From positions 397,962,541-398,026,540 of the forward strand of contig CM054057.1 of NCBI GenBank assembly GCA_028641055.1: a stretch of 64,000 nucleotides of DNA, read 5' to 3'. Origin of the DNA: Alopecurus myosuroides. Its lineage: Eukaryota; Streptophyta; Magnoliopsida; Poales; Poaceae. The number at the start of each line of letters is the position of its first letter. Within the stretch, counting starts at the first letter, position 1. The notes under the pieces are model-generated. The model saw nothing but the letters and a program-made list of their open reading frames with translations. It was not told where the DNA came from and did not search any database. This document shows, one piece after another, positions 55,497-64,000 of this stretch. Made by a program: the position numbers and the translations under genes.

Positions 55497-55520
55497 GTTA
55501 ACCTGGAGGGTGTTTGTCTT

Positions 55521-56552
55521 CTAGACATGTACTGATTGACATAATTTTTGTATCATGCCTAAGGTTCTGCGGGCGGGCGGGTATGCATCGGCTGGCTGAT
55601 TCGCGAGTAACGTGTTCGCTGCTGGCTGATTTGAGAGTAACGGATTCGCTGTTGGGTGGGGATGGGCTACCATCGTTAAATTGGGTTGTGTCGCGAGCGG
55701 TGGTGGCGGTGGTGCATTGTACACGACTGCACCGCCTCCGGGCACATGAAGGTGGCCTTGTTTCGTAGCAGTCTGATGCTTCTTCAGGTATGCTTCGTGG
55801 AGGTTCAGGAATTTCTTCCAGTCCTTAAGGAGATGGGTGGCTTTGAGCTTGCCCATTTTCTTGTCTGTGAAGAGATGCAGAGAGAAGTACCCATCCAGAT
55901 CCTCTTCGGGCGACCTATCCTCCATTTTTTTGCCTCCACTCGCGATTTCCGCGGGATCCTCCGTCGCGGATCCTCGTAAATTCTTCTGCGATGTATTCCG
56001 CCTGGTCATCCTGGTCGTATGGACGGTTTCTCTTTTTTCTGCGGCGGTCACTGTTACAATCATCATCATGCGCTGGCAAGACATTTCTTTCATTGTGCAG
56101 AGAGTCTTCTCAGTTGTCCTATCTGTTGGCAATTGTCATCAACTCGCTAATAGTTTTGGGCACGCAACGTCCCACCTCCTCATGGAAAGTTGTTCTCCGC
56201 ATGCCTCTAGAGAATGCCTTCACTGCTGCCTTGTTCGATATATCTTCCGTTGTGTTTCTGAGCGTTGTCCATCTCTGGATGTACTCGTGAGTTGTCTCGT
56301 CTTTTTTCTACTTGCAAGCTCGCAGCTTCTCGATGGATGCGGGCCTTTTACATGTTGCTCGAAAGTTCTTTTTGAAGTCGCAGTGAGATTGTCCCAAGAT
56401 CTTTAGCATGCGCGAGGTCTATTTTCAAGCCAGCTTCGAGCGGAGATGGTGAGATGCAGGTTCAGATACTGCATGGCCATCACCTTGTTCGCCCTTTGGC
56501 ATTTAATGGCAGTCAGGTAGTCTAACACCCAGGTCCTAGGTTCCTGGGAGCC
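55521..56552 (-). pseudogene. gag: A gag, C-terminal part
   Basis: From 56552 the minus strand encodes EPRTWVLDYLTAIKCQRANK, HLTISARSWLENRP, DNLTATSKRTFEQH and TTHEYIQRWTTLRN, the gag capsid domain, with TAA, TAG and TAG stops at roughly 56402, 56310 and 56125. The block 55521-56132 continues with DGYFSLHLFTDKKMGKLKA and a proline-rich end. The N-terminal part is beyond the solo LTR, at 57448 onward. Confidence 0.75.
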
Positions 56553-56557
56553 ATCGT

Positions 56558-57442
56558 TGATATGGGGTGGCCCGATCTTCTCTTGTGAACTCTCTTTTAA
56601 ATATGGTGGATGTTTAGTGAATGATAGATAACTAGTGCTACACTAAGAACTCTCCTTCGATAATCCATGTTGCCAGTGCAACAACAATCAAACCCTTTGG
56701 ATATTCTCAACTACACTCTCTTGCACACACAATCAGAAATCACGAGTGGTCCTGTATTCTCTTATTCCCAGTGGAACAACAAGATATCACACAACTTTGC
56801 AATGTTTATTGCAAGATGAATGCTTAGCGGCAATATAATCTAGAGGCTAGGGTTTTTGGTCCAAAACTTGTTCTTAGCCCTAATAGTGCGAATTACAAGC
56901 TTTATAAAGGTTGCTGGACGTCCAAGCTGCAGTTGGAGTTGTAAACAAACTAATCTCTAAGTTTCCTAACTTGACAAGACTCTATTTAGAAACTGGCAGA
57001 AAACAACCCGTGACTCGTTTCGGTCACCACGCCCAATACGAGTCGAATCGGTACGTGGGGCCAGATCTATTGGAAAGATCATCGAATTTCCTATTCAGAT
57101 TGTGCTTATTTGCGTTAATTGAAGTTCGTATGAAGAGTCCATGATCGTTTCAAATTCGGGACTTCTGCCAGTCCGAAACGAATATCTTTTCATTGATGGA
57201 TCCACTTCCTCCCTCGTGCTTGCCATCCTCTTCAACCAGCTCCATTGCTCCACCAATTCTTGTGTTATCAATAGCCCTTCTAATACATAAATGCATAGGC
57301 TTAGATAGTACAACATTCTTATAAACACAAACATTATTTATTACTAGGAGAATTCACCTTATAATGAACATCAGTGAGGCTCAACATTTCCTTCCAGCTC
57401 AATCATGTACAAGCACCATGTACCCCTATTATATACTCAGCA
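56558..57442 (-). repeat. Solo LTR of family F in A gag
   Basis: It begins TGATATGGGG and ends ACTCAGCA on the plus strand (TG...CA), 885 bp, flanked by ATCGT at 56553-56557 and 57443-57447. It matches the F LTRs in the U5 part (TTGTTCCACTGGGAATAAG on the minus strand) and in the pol-tail part (57250-57350), but its first about 95 bp are unlike F1-F3. It is the remnant left when two LTRs of an inserted element recombined. Confidence 0.85.
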
Positions 57443-57447
57443 ATCGT

Positions 57448-58745
57448 ACTTTGGTACCTCTGAGGTGAGCTTGAACTCCTTGGGCATCTGCGCCTCGCGG
57501 ATGTCGCAGCTGAAGCAGAGTGCGCCGCATGCCTGCTCATCATCTGACTTGGACGTGGAGTACGCCTGGGTCATGCATGCTCGAGCCTTGTCGACCTTAT
57601 GCTAAGCGATGTCGCTTCGAGTGTCGTGCACTCCCCTTTAATGACTATTGCTGCGTTGAGGTTCTCTGTTGCGGTGTCGCGGGTTCTGGCCGCGGTGTGG
57701 CGGCTCCTCGCTGCGTTGCCATGGCTCTTTGTCGCGGTGTCGCGACTTATCATCACGATGTCGCGATTTGTCATCCCGACGTCGTGGGTCCCTGCTCCGG
57801 TGTCGACGGGGAGATCTGTCGTCCCTTCTTCTTGGGTAGGTGTTGTCGTGGCGGCGAGCAGATATTTCCGTGCATGGTGCAGCGGTTTCCGGTGCGGCCG
57901 CTTTCTTGTGCGCCTTAGCAGCGATCGCCGCTCTAGCCATACCTAGTCCTCTGATTGATTGGTGATGTTGTTCCACGCGAGGATCACCCTTCGGTGGTTG
58001 GATCACTCGCAAGTATGTCGTGGCTGTGAGGATTGCGGCCACAGAAGTCGTGCGTTGCACGTTGCCGTCCTCGTTTACGGTCATGAACGCGGATTCAAGG
58101 CTTCGAGAAGTTCCATTGAGAGACTCCTGGTCCATGCGCGCAGTCCTTGAGACGTACTTTTTGTTCCTGTTCGGCGGAGGTCTCGTCGATTCACCAGTCG
58201 CTGAGGTGGATAGTGCCATTTTGTGGGCACTCGATGCTTCTGTCGCGCGTCTGCGAGCGTTGAGTGCTCTGTTCACCCGTATCACTTCCTGGTTTTTCTT
58301 GGACAAGAAATAGTGATAGGTCGTCAGATCTTCTTGGGTGGTGTCTGTTTCCAGCGTTAGCTGTTTCTCACTGCTATTTTTGCCTTAACCCATGCTGCTC
58401 GCGAGACATTGACGACTTGTCCCTCCGCCGTGCTGGCCGCCGTTTCAGCGGGATCTTCGGTCGTGTCAAGCATGTAGACATGGGCTAGGTAGGGTTCGCG
58501 AGTCTACGGGGCAAATTGATCGCCGTCCTCTAGATCGGTGAATTCTTCTGCTGTTGTACAGTGGAAGTCGAGTTTGTTGAGGTAGACCGATGCGAGGCTC
58601 GATTCCGGTTTAAGATTAGAATTGTCAATTGGCGATGTCGGGGTTGTCGCACTCGAGATCGACTCAGCCTCAGATTCGGCTGGTGCCAGAGAGTCGAGGA
58701 AGCACAATATTCCCTCCTTGCTCGAGTGGAAGCGGAAATCGCCAA
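57448..58745 (-). pseudogene. gag: A gag, N-terminal part
   Basis: Next to the solo LTR the minus strand reads GALCFSCDIREAQMPKEFKL and TSEVPKYD, which runs in phase into the capsid codons at 56552. Upstream, 57638-58306 encodes a very basic, Arg/Asp-rich stretch with repeats (RRDDKSRHRDDKSRHRDKE). Further upstream, in another frame, 58504-58745 encodes acidic sequence (CTTAEEFTDLEDGDQF). The start is probably near 58745. Several frameshifts are present. The Arg/Asp repeats resemble RS/RD-type low-complexity regions. Confidence 0.6.
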
Positions 58746-58918
58746 ACGTCAGCTTGACGCCCTCCTAAAGACTGTTGAACACCGGGCGAGATGCCGGCGA
58801 GTGGGGCGTGTAGATGACGACTTGAAGCAGATCAACTCCGAAGGAGTCGACGATCCAATATTCCGGTTGGAACCCGATGCAGATGAGACCGGCGAGGCCG
58901 TAGATCCAGCGCCTGCCG
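58746..58918 (-). other. A leader between PBS and gag
   Basis: A short region without a supported gene. Confidence 0.5.
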
Positions 58919-58936
58919 TTCCCACAGACGGCGCCA
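58919..58936 (-). other. A primer binding site
   Basis: The complement TGGCGCCGTCTGTGGGAA lies two bases from the LTR end; TGGCGCCGTCTGTGGG is a form I know from grass Tat elements. Confidence 0.75.
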
Positions 58937-58938
58937 AA

Positions 58939-59331
58939 TGTCGAGTACCTGACTCGACATATTCCCCAGGTGACATACTGGGGGTTTGAGAGTAGGAAAC
59001 TGATGGGCGCAGGTGATCTCGTCGGCTAATAGGAGGACACACTTTACCTATATTCGGGGCCCTCGAGGAGGGTGTTTACAATGGCGGCTACCCTGGTCGA
59101 GAGGCTGGATCTCAAGTGAGGCGGGAACTACGATGGAAGACAATGAATAGATGCCCTACCCAGAGCGTTCTTCCAGACTTTATATAGGAGGCTAGGTCCC
59201 AAATCCCTATCCGAGTAGATTTAGCCTACGTCGATTGCCTCCTCCAATCCTTGACCCGCAAGTCTTGCGGGTGGGCCGCAGTTGGGTCTTCTAGAAGATC
59301 GGGGTAGCTCCATGTGTTGGCCTTCCAGGCA
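58939..59331 (-). repeat. A 5' LTR
   Basis: A short LTR of 393 bp, TG...CA on both readings. It ends, on the minus strand, in a hairpin: TGTCGAGT and ACTCGACA separated by ACCTG (58939-58959). A TATA-like CTATATAAAGTC lies at 59178-59189. The base at 59332 onward (TATCT) may be A's TSD; the partner LTR is missing. Confidence 0.75.
59178..59189 (-). promoter_or_regulatory. Putative TATA box of A LTR
   Basis: The minus strand reads CTCCTATATAAAGTCTGG about 150 bp into the LTR. Confidence 0.6.
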
Positions 59332-59337
59332 TATCTT

Positions 59338-62300
59338 TGTAACATCCCTGTTTTGCTACAATAGGGTGGTGGTGTGTTGTTGGCATCTCATACATGCATG
59401 AAAACAATGGTTAAATTTTTTGCATTTGAAATAACAAATGAAATGACCAAAAACCACTTAAAGTGGTCACCCACATTTTGTTTTAAAAACATTTTCAAAT
59501 TTAGAAAACAAAAAAAATGGTTTGGTTGGAAATTTTACAAGGTTTCCAAAAATATTTTTGCCAATCTTTTTGATTGCAAAAGGCCCTCAAAACCTTATTT
59601 TCTGTTCAGTTTTAGACCTCAGAAGGACCTGTTCGCAAATTCTAGTCTCTCCAGGGGGTTTTCGAAAATTACTTTTTGTTTTCTTCCTCCCGCCGGGACA
59701 GGCAGGCACACAGCACGCCGGCGAGGTCGCCACGCGGCTGCCTGCTTGCCCCCGCGCCACCCCGAGGACACCAACATCGTGCGTCTCCCTCTCTCTCTCT
59801 CGCCCCCTCACGTCTCTCCCTCTCTCTCTGTAGTTCTCGCGCCGGAACCCTAACCCTAACCGCACGGATGCCGCTTGCCGTCGTTGCTCCGGCTGCTCCC
59901 GCGCCCCGTTGAGCCTTCCATCGACATCGCTGTGTCTTCCTTTGTCACCTCGAGCTCGCGCGCAAGCCGGGAAGCTCTCGAGGTTCCCAATCACACCGTC
60001 GTCTCCAACTCCGGCCGAGCATCGCCGTCGCGCGATTCTCCTCTGTCTCGCCTCCGTTCGCCTCCCCGACTCGTCCATCAAAATCATGGTGAGCGTGCGC
60101 TTCGCAGGTGGTCTCAACCCCCCCTCTCCCCCCTGTTTAACGACGACATCGTCGGTTGCCGTCGCAGTCTGCCGCAGAAGCTCAACACCGGCGAGCTTCC
60201 GGCGACTTTCTACGGGCGACGCCGCTACTAGGTGGTAGCCCTCCCGATGCTGGTTTGAATGGGCTACCGCACACGTGCTTGGTCGCGGTGATTCGCCGCC
60301 GGCGACCACGGCAGTGGAGATCCGGCCGGTTGCTGACGTCATGATGACGTTAGCATGGGCCACATCTGTCAGGCGCTTTTCTTTTTAGAGGAATTTAAAT
60401 TGACACGTGGGGCCCCCTCATCAGGAGTTTTTCTTTTAAAGAAAACATAAAATGTTTATATACACTGGCACGTGGGCCCATGTTTAATAAATTACAGAAA
60501 ATGATTAAAATGGAAAATTGAATATCTCCCAAAATATTAATCAGAAAAATAAAATAAAAACATGGTTTTGTTCAAAAAAAAACTCTATCTGAATATGTCT
60601 TTTTCATACATGTTTGACAAAGTTGAAAATTTGAACTTTATTTGATATTGTTAATTCATTTAAAAATAGAAAAATAAGTTTTTATTCACTAAAATCAGAA
60701 AATTACAAGTTATATACCAAAATGCTCAAAATGAAAAATGCAATCTATTTATGGTGTTTGAAACCCCATTTGAGATTTTAAAATTAGTCTCACTTTCAGA
60801 ATTGTCCGAGATGCCCCTCTGGGGTCCATTTCGGGTTAATTTCTGTTAATTTGCATAACTGCCATACGAACCTTAGCAACCATCAAACCTGCTTAGGGAT
60901 TTATTATAGTGCATTAACTTGCTCATGCATACATACTATGAATTGCATTGATGCCATGTTTGATTGTTGTTCTTTTTTTCGGTGTTATTCCCCTCGGTAG
61001 AACGCAACCCCGATGTCAATGACGAATACTTGATCTTAACCGACAAGTCAATCACTTATTCCAGAAGATATCTATTGGTTCTCTTATAACCAAGGCAAGG
61101 ATAACCTCTTATCTGCTCATATATGGTTTGAAAGTGTTTTGAATCTCGTACTTTGCATTCGGTTCCAAACTATTTGATGTCAGTAGATAGAGTTCTCCTA
61201 TATACTGCATAGCCAACATAACCTGATCCATTGCACCTAGCAGCTATAGGTTTGTTTGTGCGCGCTTTGCTAAACCCTATGAGTCTTGCTTAGCCATGTC
61301 TAGTTGTGATCTGCTTCTTCCGGTTGATGAATCTGGTCAACGCGTGAATCTATTATGTCAGGTTGTTGTGAATTGGTTTATATTTGATAACTTGACTAAT
61401 AATGGCATGGATGTGAGGCCACAATGGGTTGTGGCTTTTTGTCCTGTTCATGCCCCTAGGAGCGAGTTCTCACCTTCGAGCCAAGACTGAGCGTACAGCC
61501 ACACGTGGGCCGATGAACCCCGCCTGGCTAACTAACTTGTTTAACCTTATCCATGAGCCACGTAGTTTGAGCTTTCCATCTGCGTGTGAGTCGGAAAATG
61601 TTTGGGAGAAAATTAGATCGTGACCGGAAAAAGTGATGGACGTACACGGATCTTGATCCCGACTCACAGAACAGGTGCCATCAGGAGGTGGCCAACTCCC
61701 TGTTGATGGGGTGGCCCTGTTTGGGTTGACTCATGGATATGGTTCCACAAGGTAAAGGCCGGGAATCGACCACCCTCTGCCGGCACTTCCCGGACTAGTG
61801 CTAACCCTGGTGGCGCTAAGAGTCGGTTGGTACGTGTGGGTAAAGTTGTAACACCCCTGCAGGGTTAAATCTTTTCGAAAAGCCGTGTCTGCGGTTAAAG
61901 ACGACTTGGTGAAGGATTCTGTGATCATAGATAACTTTAACGGAATGACTAAAACTTGTTGATAACGAGGGGGTTACCTTGTAGCATGAGGTACCGAAAC
62001 AACTTGACGTGGTGATCTTTGAAGCACGAGGTGCTGAAATGATATTGGTGGATTAAAAAGATGATGGTATCAGTAGTTGAATAGATTTATCATCTATCTG
62101 CAAAATACTCCATGAGACGTGCTATTCCTTCCTCAACTTCGAAAACAAAGATGGCTTTACGCAAAATAACCTTCATAACTCTTCTTAAAAGAAGCAGATA
62201 TAGAATAGGTTAGCTAAGTCTTGTTAAGTACCTCCCGTACTCATGTTTGCTTCAACTTGGTTCAGGTGGAGTTCATCACTTCGGTGGTGTTTCGACGTGG

Positions 62301-62446
62301 ACATCGACGAGTAGTTTGGGGTTCCCAGGTAGCAGCCTAGAATCTATGGGCTGGGACGTCGCCTTATGTTGCACCTCTTAGGACTTTTTGGTTCTTGTTG
62401 TTTAGGAACATAATTTGCCTTCCGTTGTCCGATGTAATGTTGGGAG
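59338..62446 (+). repeat. Element E: truncated long LTR, related in layout to D
   Basis: It starts TGTAACATCCCTG like D. It has a GC-rich part at 59690-60360, AT-rich sequence after that, and the segment CCCTGCAGGGTTAAATCTT with GAAAAGCCGTGT at about 61856-61890, which matches D's LTR at about 28086-28110. It stops at about 62446 without the expected CGACA end, and no internal region follows. Several open frames occur in the GC-rich part on both strands (for example 59587-60363); none has a recognisable domain. Confidence 0.65.
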
Positions 62447-63288
62447 AACAGAAATTAGATCTAGGTCTAATTGGGAGAGGACACCTCAAAAACCTAATTA
62501 ACGAAGCTCAAATCCAACTAGAGGGGCTCTAATTAGATCGTTGGGAGAGGATACCAACGACATCACAAGGTGATACAATATGATCTAATATGATCAAACC
62601 ATTTGATCATAACACATATAAAACTCGTACCAATATCGTTCTCTTTTCTCAACCATATCCTCGATGTCCTTTTGATAAATCACACTATGTCTAGCGAGAC
62701 GATTGGTTGACATTGCTAATACTGAGAGGGCCCAAAGCATATATTTCACCATCGTATGGATGAGCTAAGTAATATTATTGAAAGATCTCAGTTCCATTGC
62801 ACGCTCTAGATTATACCCAGATGTTCACGTTATGGTCCCCTGTTACGGTGGACGGTTGAAGACATACAAAGCATAATTGTCGATTGCGCGGTCACTAAAT
62901 ATTCTCATAGTATAGGAATTCTAGTCAATGACAACTCCATATGTACTTTGCTAAATACATTACAATTGTTAGTCTCTTACCAAGATCATATATTTGGGTC
63001 GGTTCAGTTCTATTGTTACCCTAACAATAAAATCTTATGTTTGCTAGACTTTAACAAAGTCCATGATCAGGAAAACATGATGATCTCATAAACGATAAGC
63101 TAATCTTAGAGATAAGATTAGGAACTCTTGTTTGTTTATGTCTTCACACCCGTAGAAATGTTTTCCTTTGAGAACTCACTTTTCAAGTACTATAGCAGTT
63201 ATAGCACGATAACATAAACTTAATTCTGAACTTGGAGAGAGAACAATAACTGAATATTATTGTCACTAGGGTATATCTCAAATAGACA
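62447..63288 (-). repeat. Degraded copia-type LTR (BARE/Angela/WIS-like), antisense
   Basis: The right end on the plus strand, AATATTATTGTCACTAGGG and TATATCTC, resembles the reverse complement of the start of the BARE/Angela LTR as I remember it. GAGAGGGCCCAAAGCATATAT and GGAAAACATGATGATCTCAT also echo that family. No internal domain is next to it. The assignment is from memory and needs a database comparison. Confidence 0.4.
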
Positions 63289-63894
63289 TGGCATAGACCT
63301 GAATTGAAGGTTTGCCGACAATGACCATCCACACGTCGCTAGACATGCACACAGTTGATAAACGCTACTATAATTTTTGATTGTTCCATGCTTGATTTAT
63401 ACTAATACCATATGTTTTTACTACAGTTTTATATCATTTTACGGAATTTTATCGGACTAACCTATTGACAAGATGCCCAGTGCCAGAATATGTTTTTCTG
63501 TTGTTTTTTGCATTTCAGAAAATACCTGCAGAGAAAGTCCGAGAACATCCGAGAAAGGGCAGAAAACCTAAGTTTTCATGAGACGAAGATGGAGTCCAAA
63601 AATATTTCGGAGGGGGGCACCAGGAGGCCAGGCGGGTAGGGGGAACGACCTAACCTAGACTCACGTCCCCAGGACACACTAGGCCTCCTCCTGGGACCTT
63701 CCTTTACCTGTAAGTTACTTTGACCTAAAAAACGGCATGATGGCGTGATTCACACACACCCGTTGGGGAACCCCAAGTGGAAGGTATGATGTAGCATAGC
63801 AACAAATTTCCCTTTGTTAGAAACCAAGGTTATAAATCTCGTAGGACTTTAGTGACGATCAGCGAGGTGCTTTTGGCGTGTCAAACCTGAATCT
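63289..63894. repeat. Unassigned gypsy-like remnant
   Basis: No coding sequence is supported. AGATGGAGTCCAAAAATATTT followed by GGAGGGGGGCACCAGGAGGC, and later GTTGGGGAACCCCAAG and TAGAAACCAAGGTTATAAA, resemble leader or LTR stretches of Triticeae-type gypsy elements. Confidence 0.35.
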
Positions 63895-64000
63895 TGATGT
63901 CTACTACACTCTTCTATTCTTGTGGACTATGTTGGGCCTCCAAGCGCAGAGGTTTGTAGGACAGCAGCAAATTTTCCATAAGTGAGTAACCCAAGGTTTA
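63895..64000 (+). repeat. Start of another gypsy LTR
   Basis: TGATGTCTACTACACTCTTC begins at 63895 and continues with TTGGGCCTCCAAGCGCAGAG to the window end. This start is familiar from abundant Triticeae gypsy LTRs; the exact family is uncertain. Confidence 0.5.

Larger units (their letters stand above)
12298..59331 (-). mobile_element. Element A, Tat-type Ty3/gypsy, outermost host of the nest
   Basis: From its 5' end on the right: a 393-bp LTR (58939-59331), PBS (58919-58936), gag (58745-57448 and 56552 to about 55521), protease (55496-54903), RT (about 54700-54097), RNase H, a second archaeal-type RNase H (53469-52837), integrase N-terminus (52830-52442), then after element B the integrase core (13703-12740) and an antisense ORF tail. 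A second RNase H is diagnostic of the Tat branch. Its 3' LTR is missing at the family F junction. It is interrupted by B and by a solo LTR. Confidence 0.8.

Noticed and set aside
57599..57946. Plus-strand frame with hydrophobic repeats (possible membrane protein)
   Set aside because: It is the complement of the Arg/Asp-rich gag stretch of element A.
59845..59860. Telomeric repeat
   Set aside because: CCCTAACCCTAACC is only two units within a GC-rich LTR leader; such short runs are common near grass transcription starts.
59587..60363. 258-codon open frame on the minus strand in the E LTR
   Set aside because: It lies in GC-rich LTR sequence with open frames in other phases as well. No domain or coding bias is recognisable.
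1..64000. Host protein genes, CRISPR arrays, rRNA or bacterial-type operons
   Set aside because: All longer open frames fall in retrotransposon genes or LTRs. No array of short identical repeats with spacers, no rRNA similarity and no non-transposon domain was seen.

Overview
The window looks like intergenic DNA from a large-genome grass, most likely Pooideae (wheat, barley, oat or ryegrass type). Nearly every base belongs to an LTR retrotransposon, chiefly Ty3/gypsy. Two families carry very long (3.9-4.7 kb), GC-rich LTRs, and the right edge resembles LTR types I know from Triticeae-like genomes. I found no host protein gene and no functional RNA gene. The species and family assignments are inference; the nesting, LTR ends and target-site duplications (TSDs) are read directly from the sequence.

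The core is a four-layer nest. Element A is an old Tat-type gypsy element on the minus strand (12298-59331) with two RNase H domains. Element B, a second Tat-type element on the minus strand (13709-52436, TSD GTGTG), sits inside A's integrase. Element C, a chromodomain gypsy element on the minus strand (16513-45692, TSD ATGAG, LTRs about 4.6 kb), sits inside B's second RNase H. Element D, a chromodomain gypsy element on the plus strand (25137-39026, TSD TCTGG, LTRs about 3.9 kb), sits inside C's gag. Sampled LTR divergence falls from about 8% (B) to about 2-3% (C) and 1-3% (D), which fits the nesting order.

The left 12.3 kb holds a third family, F, which looks like the CRM group because its pol reading frame continues into the 3' LTR. 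F1 (plus, 1-3765) lies inside the 3' LTR of F2 (minus, 3766-11331), and F2 shares its 5' LTR with a truncated tandem copy, F3 (11332-12297). A solo LTR of the same family (56558-57442, TSD ATCGT) interrupts A's gag. To the right of A lie a truncated long LTR (E, 59338-62446), a degraded antisense copia-type LTR, and the start of another gypsy LTR at 63895.

The coding parts follow the usual order (gag, protease, RT, RNase H, integrase, with a chromodomain in C and D). All elements carry stops, frameshifts or lost catalytic residues, so none looks autonomous. The parts that go beyond routine annotation are: extra ORFs between PBS and gag in C and D; short, acidic, apparently split ORFs inside the LTRs of C and D; an array of GGACATGTCC palindromes in the U3 of B, also present in F; an antisense ORF tail downstream of A's pol; and a tRNA-like stretch inside the LTRs of D.
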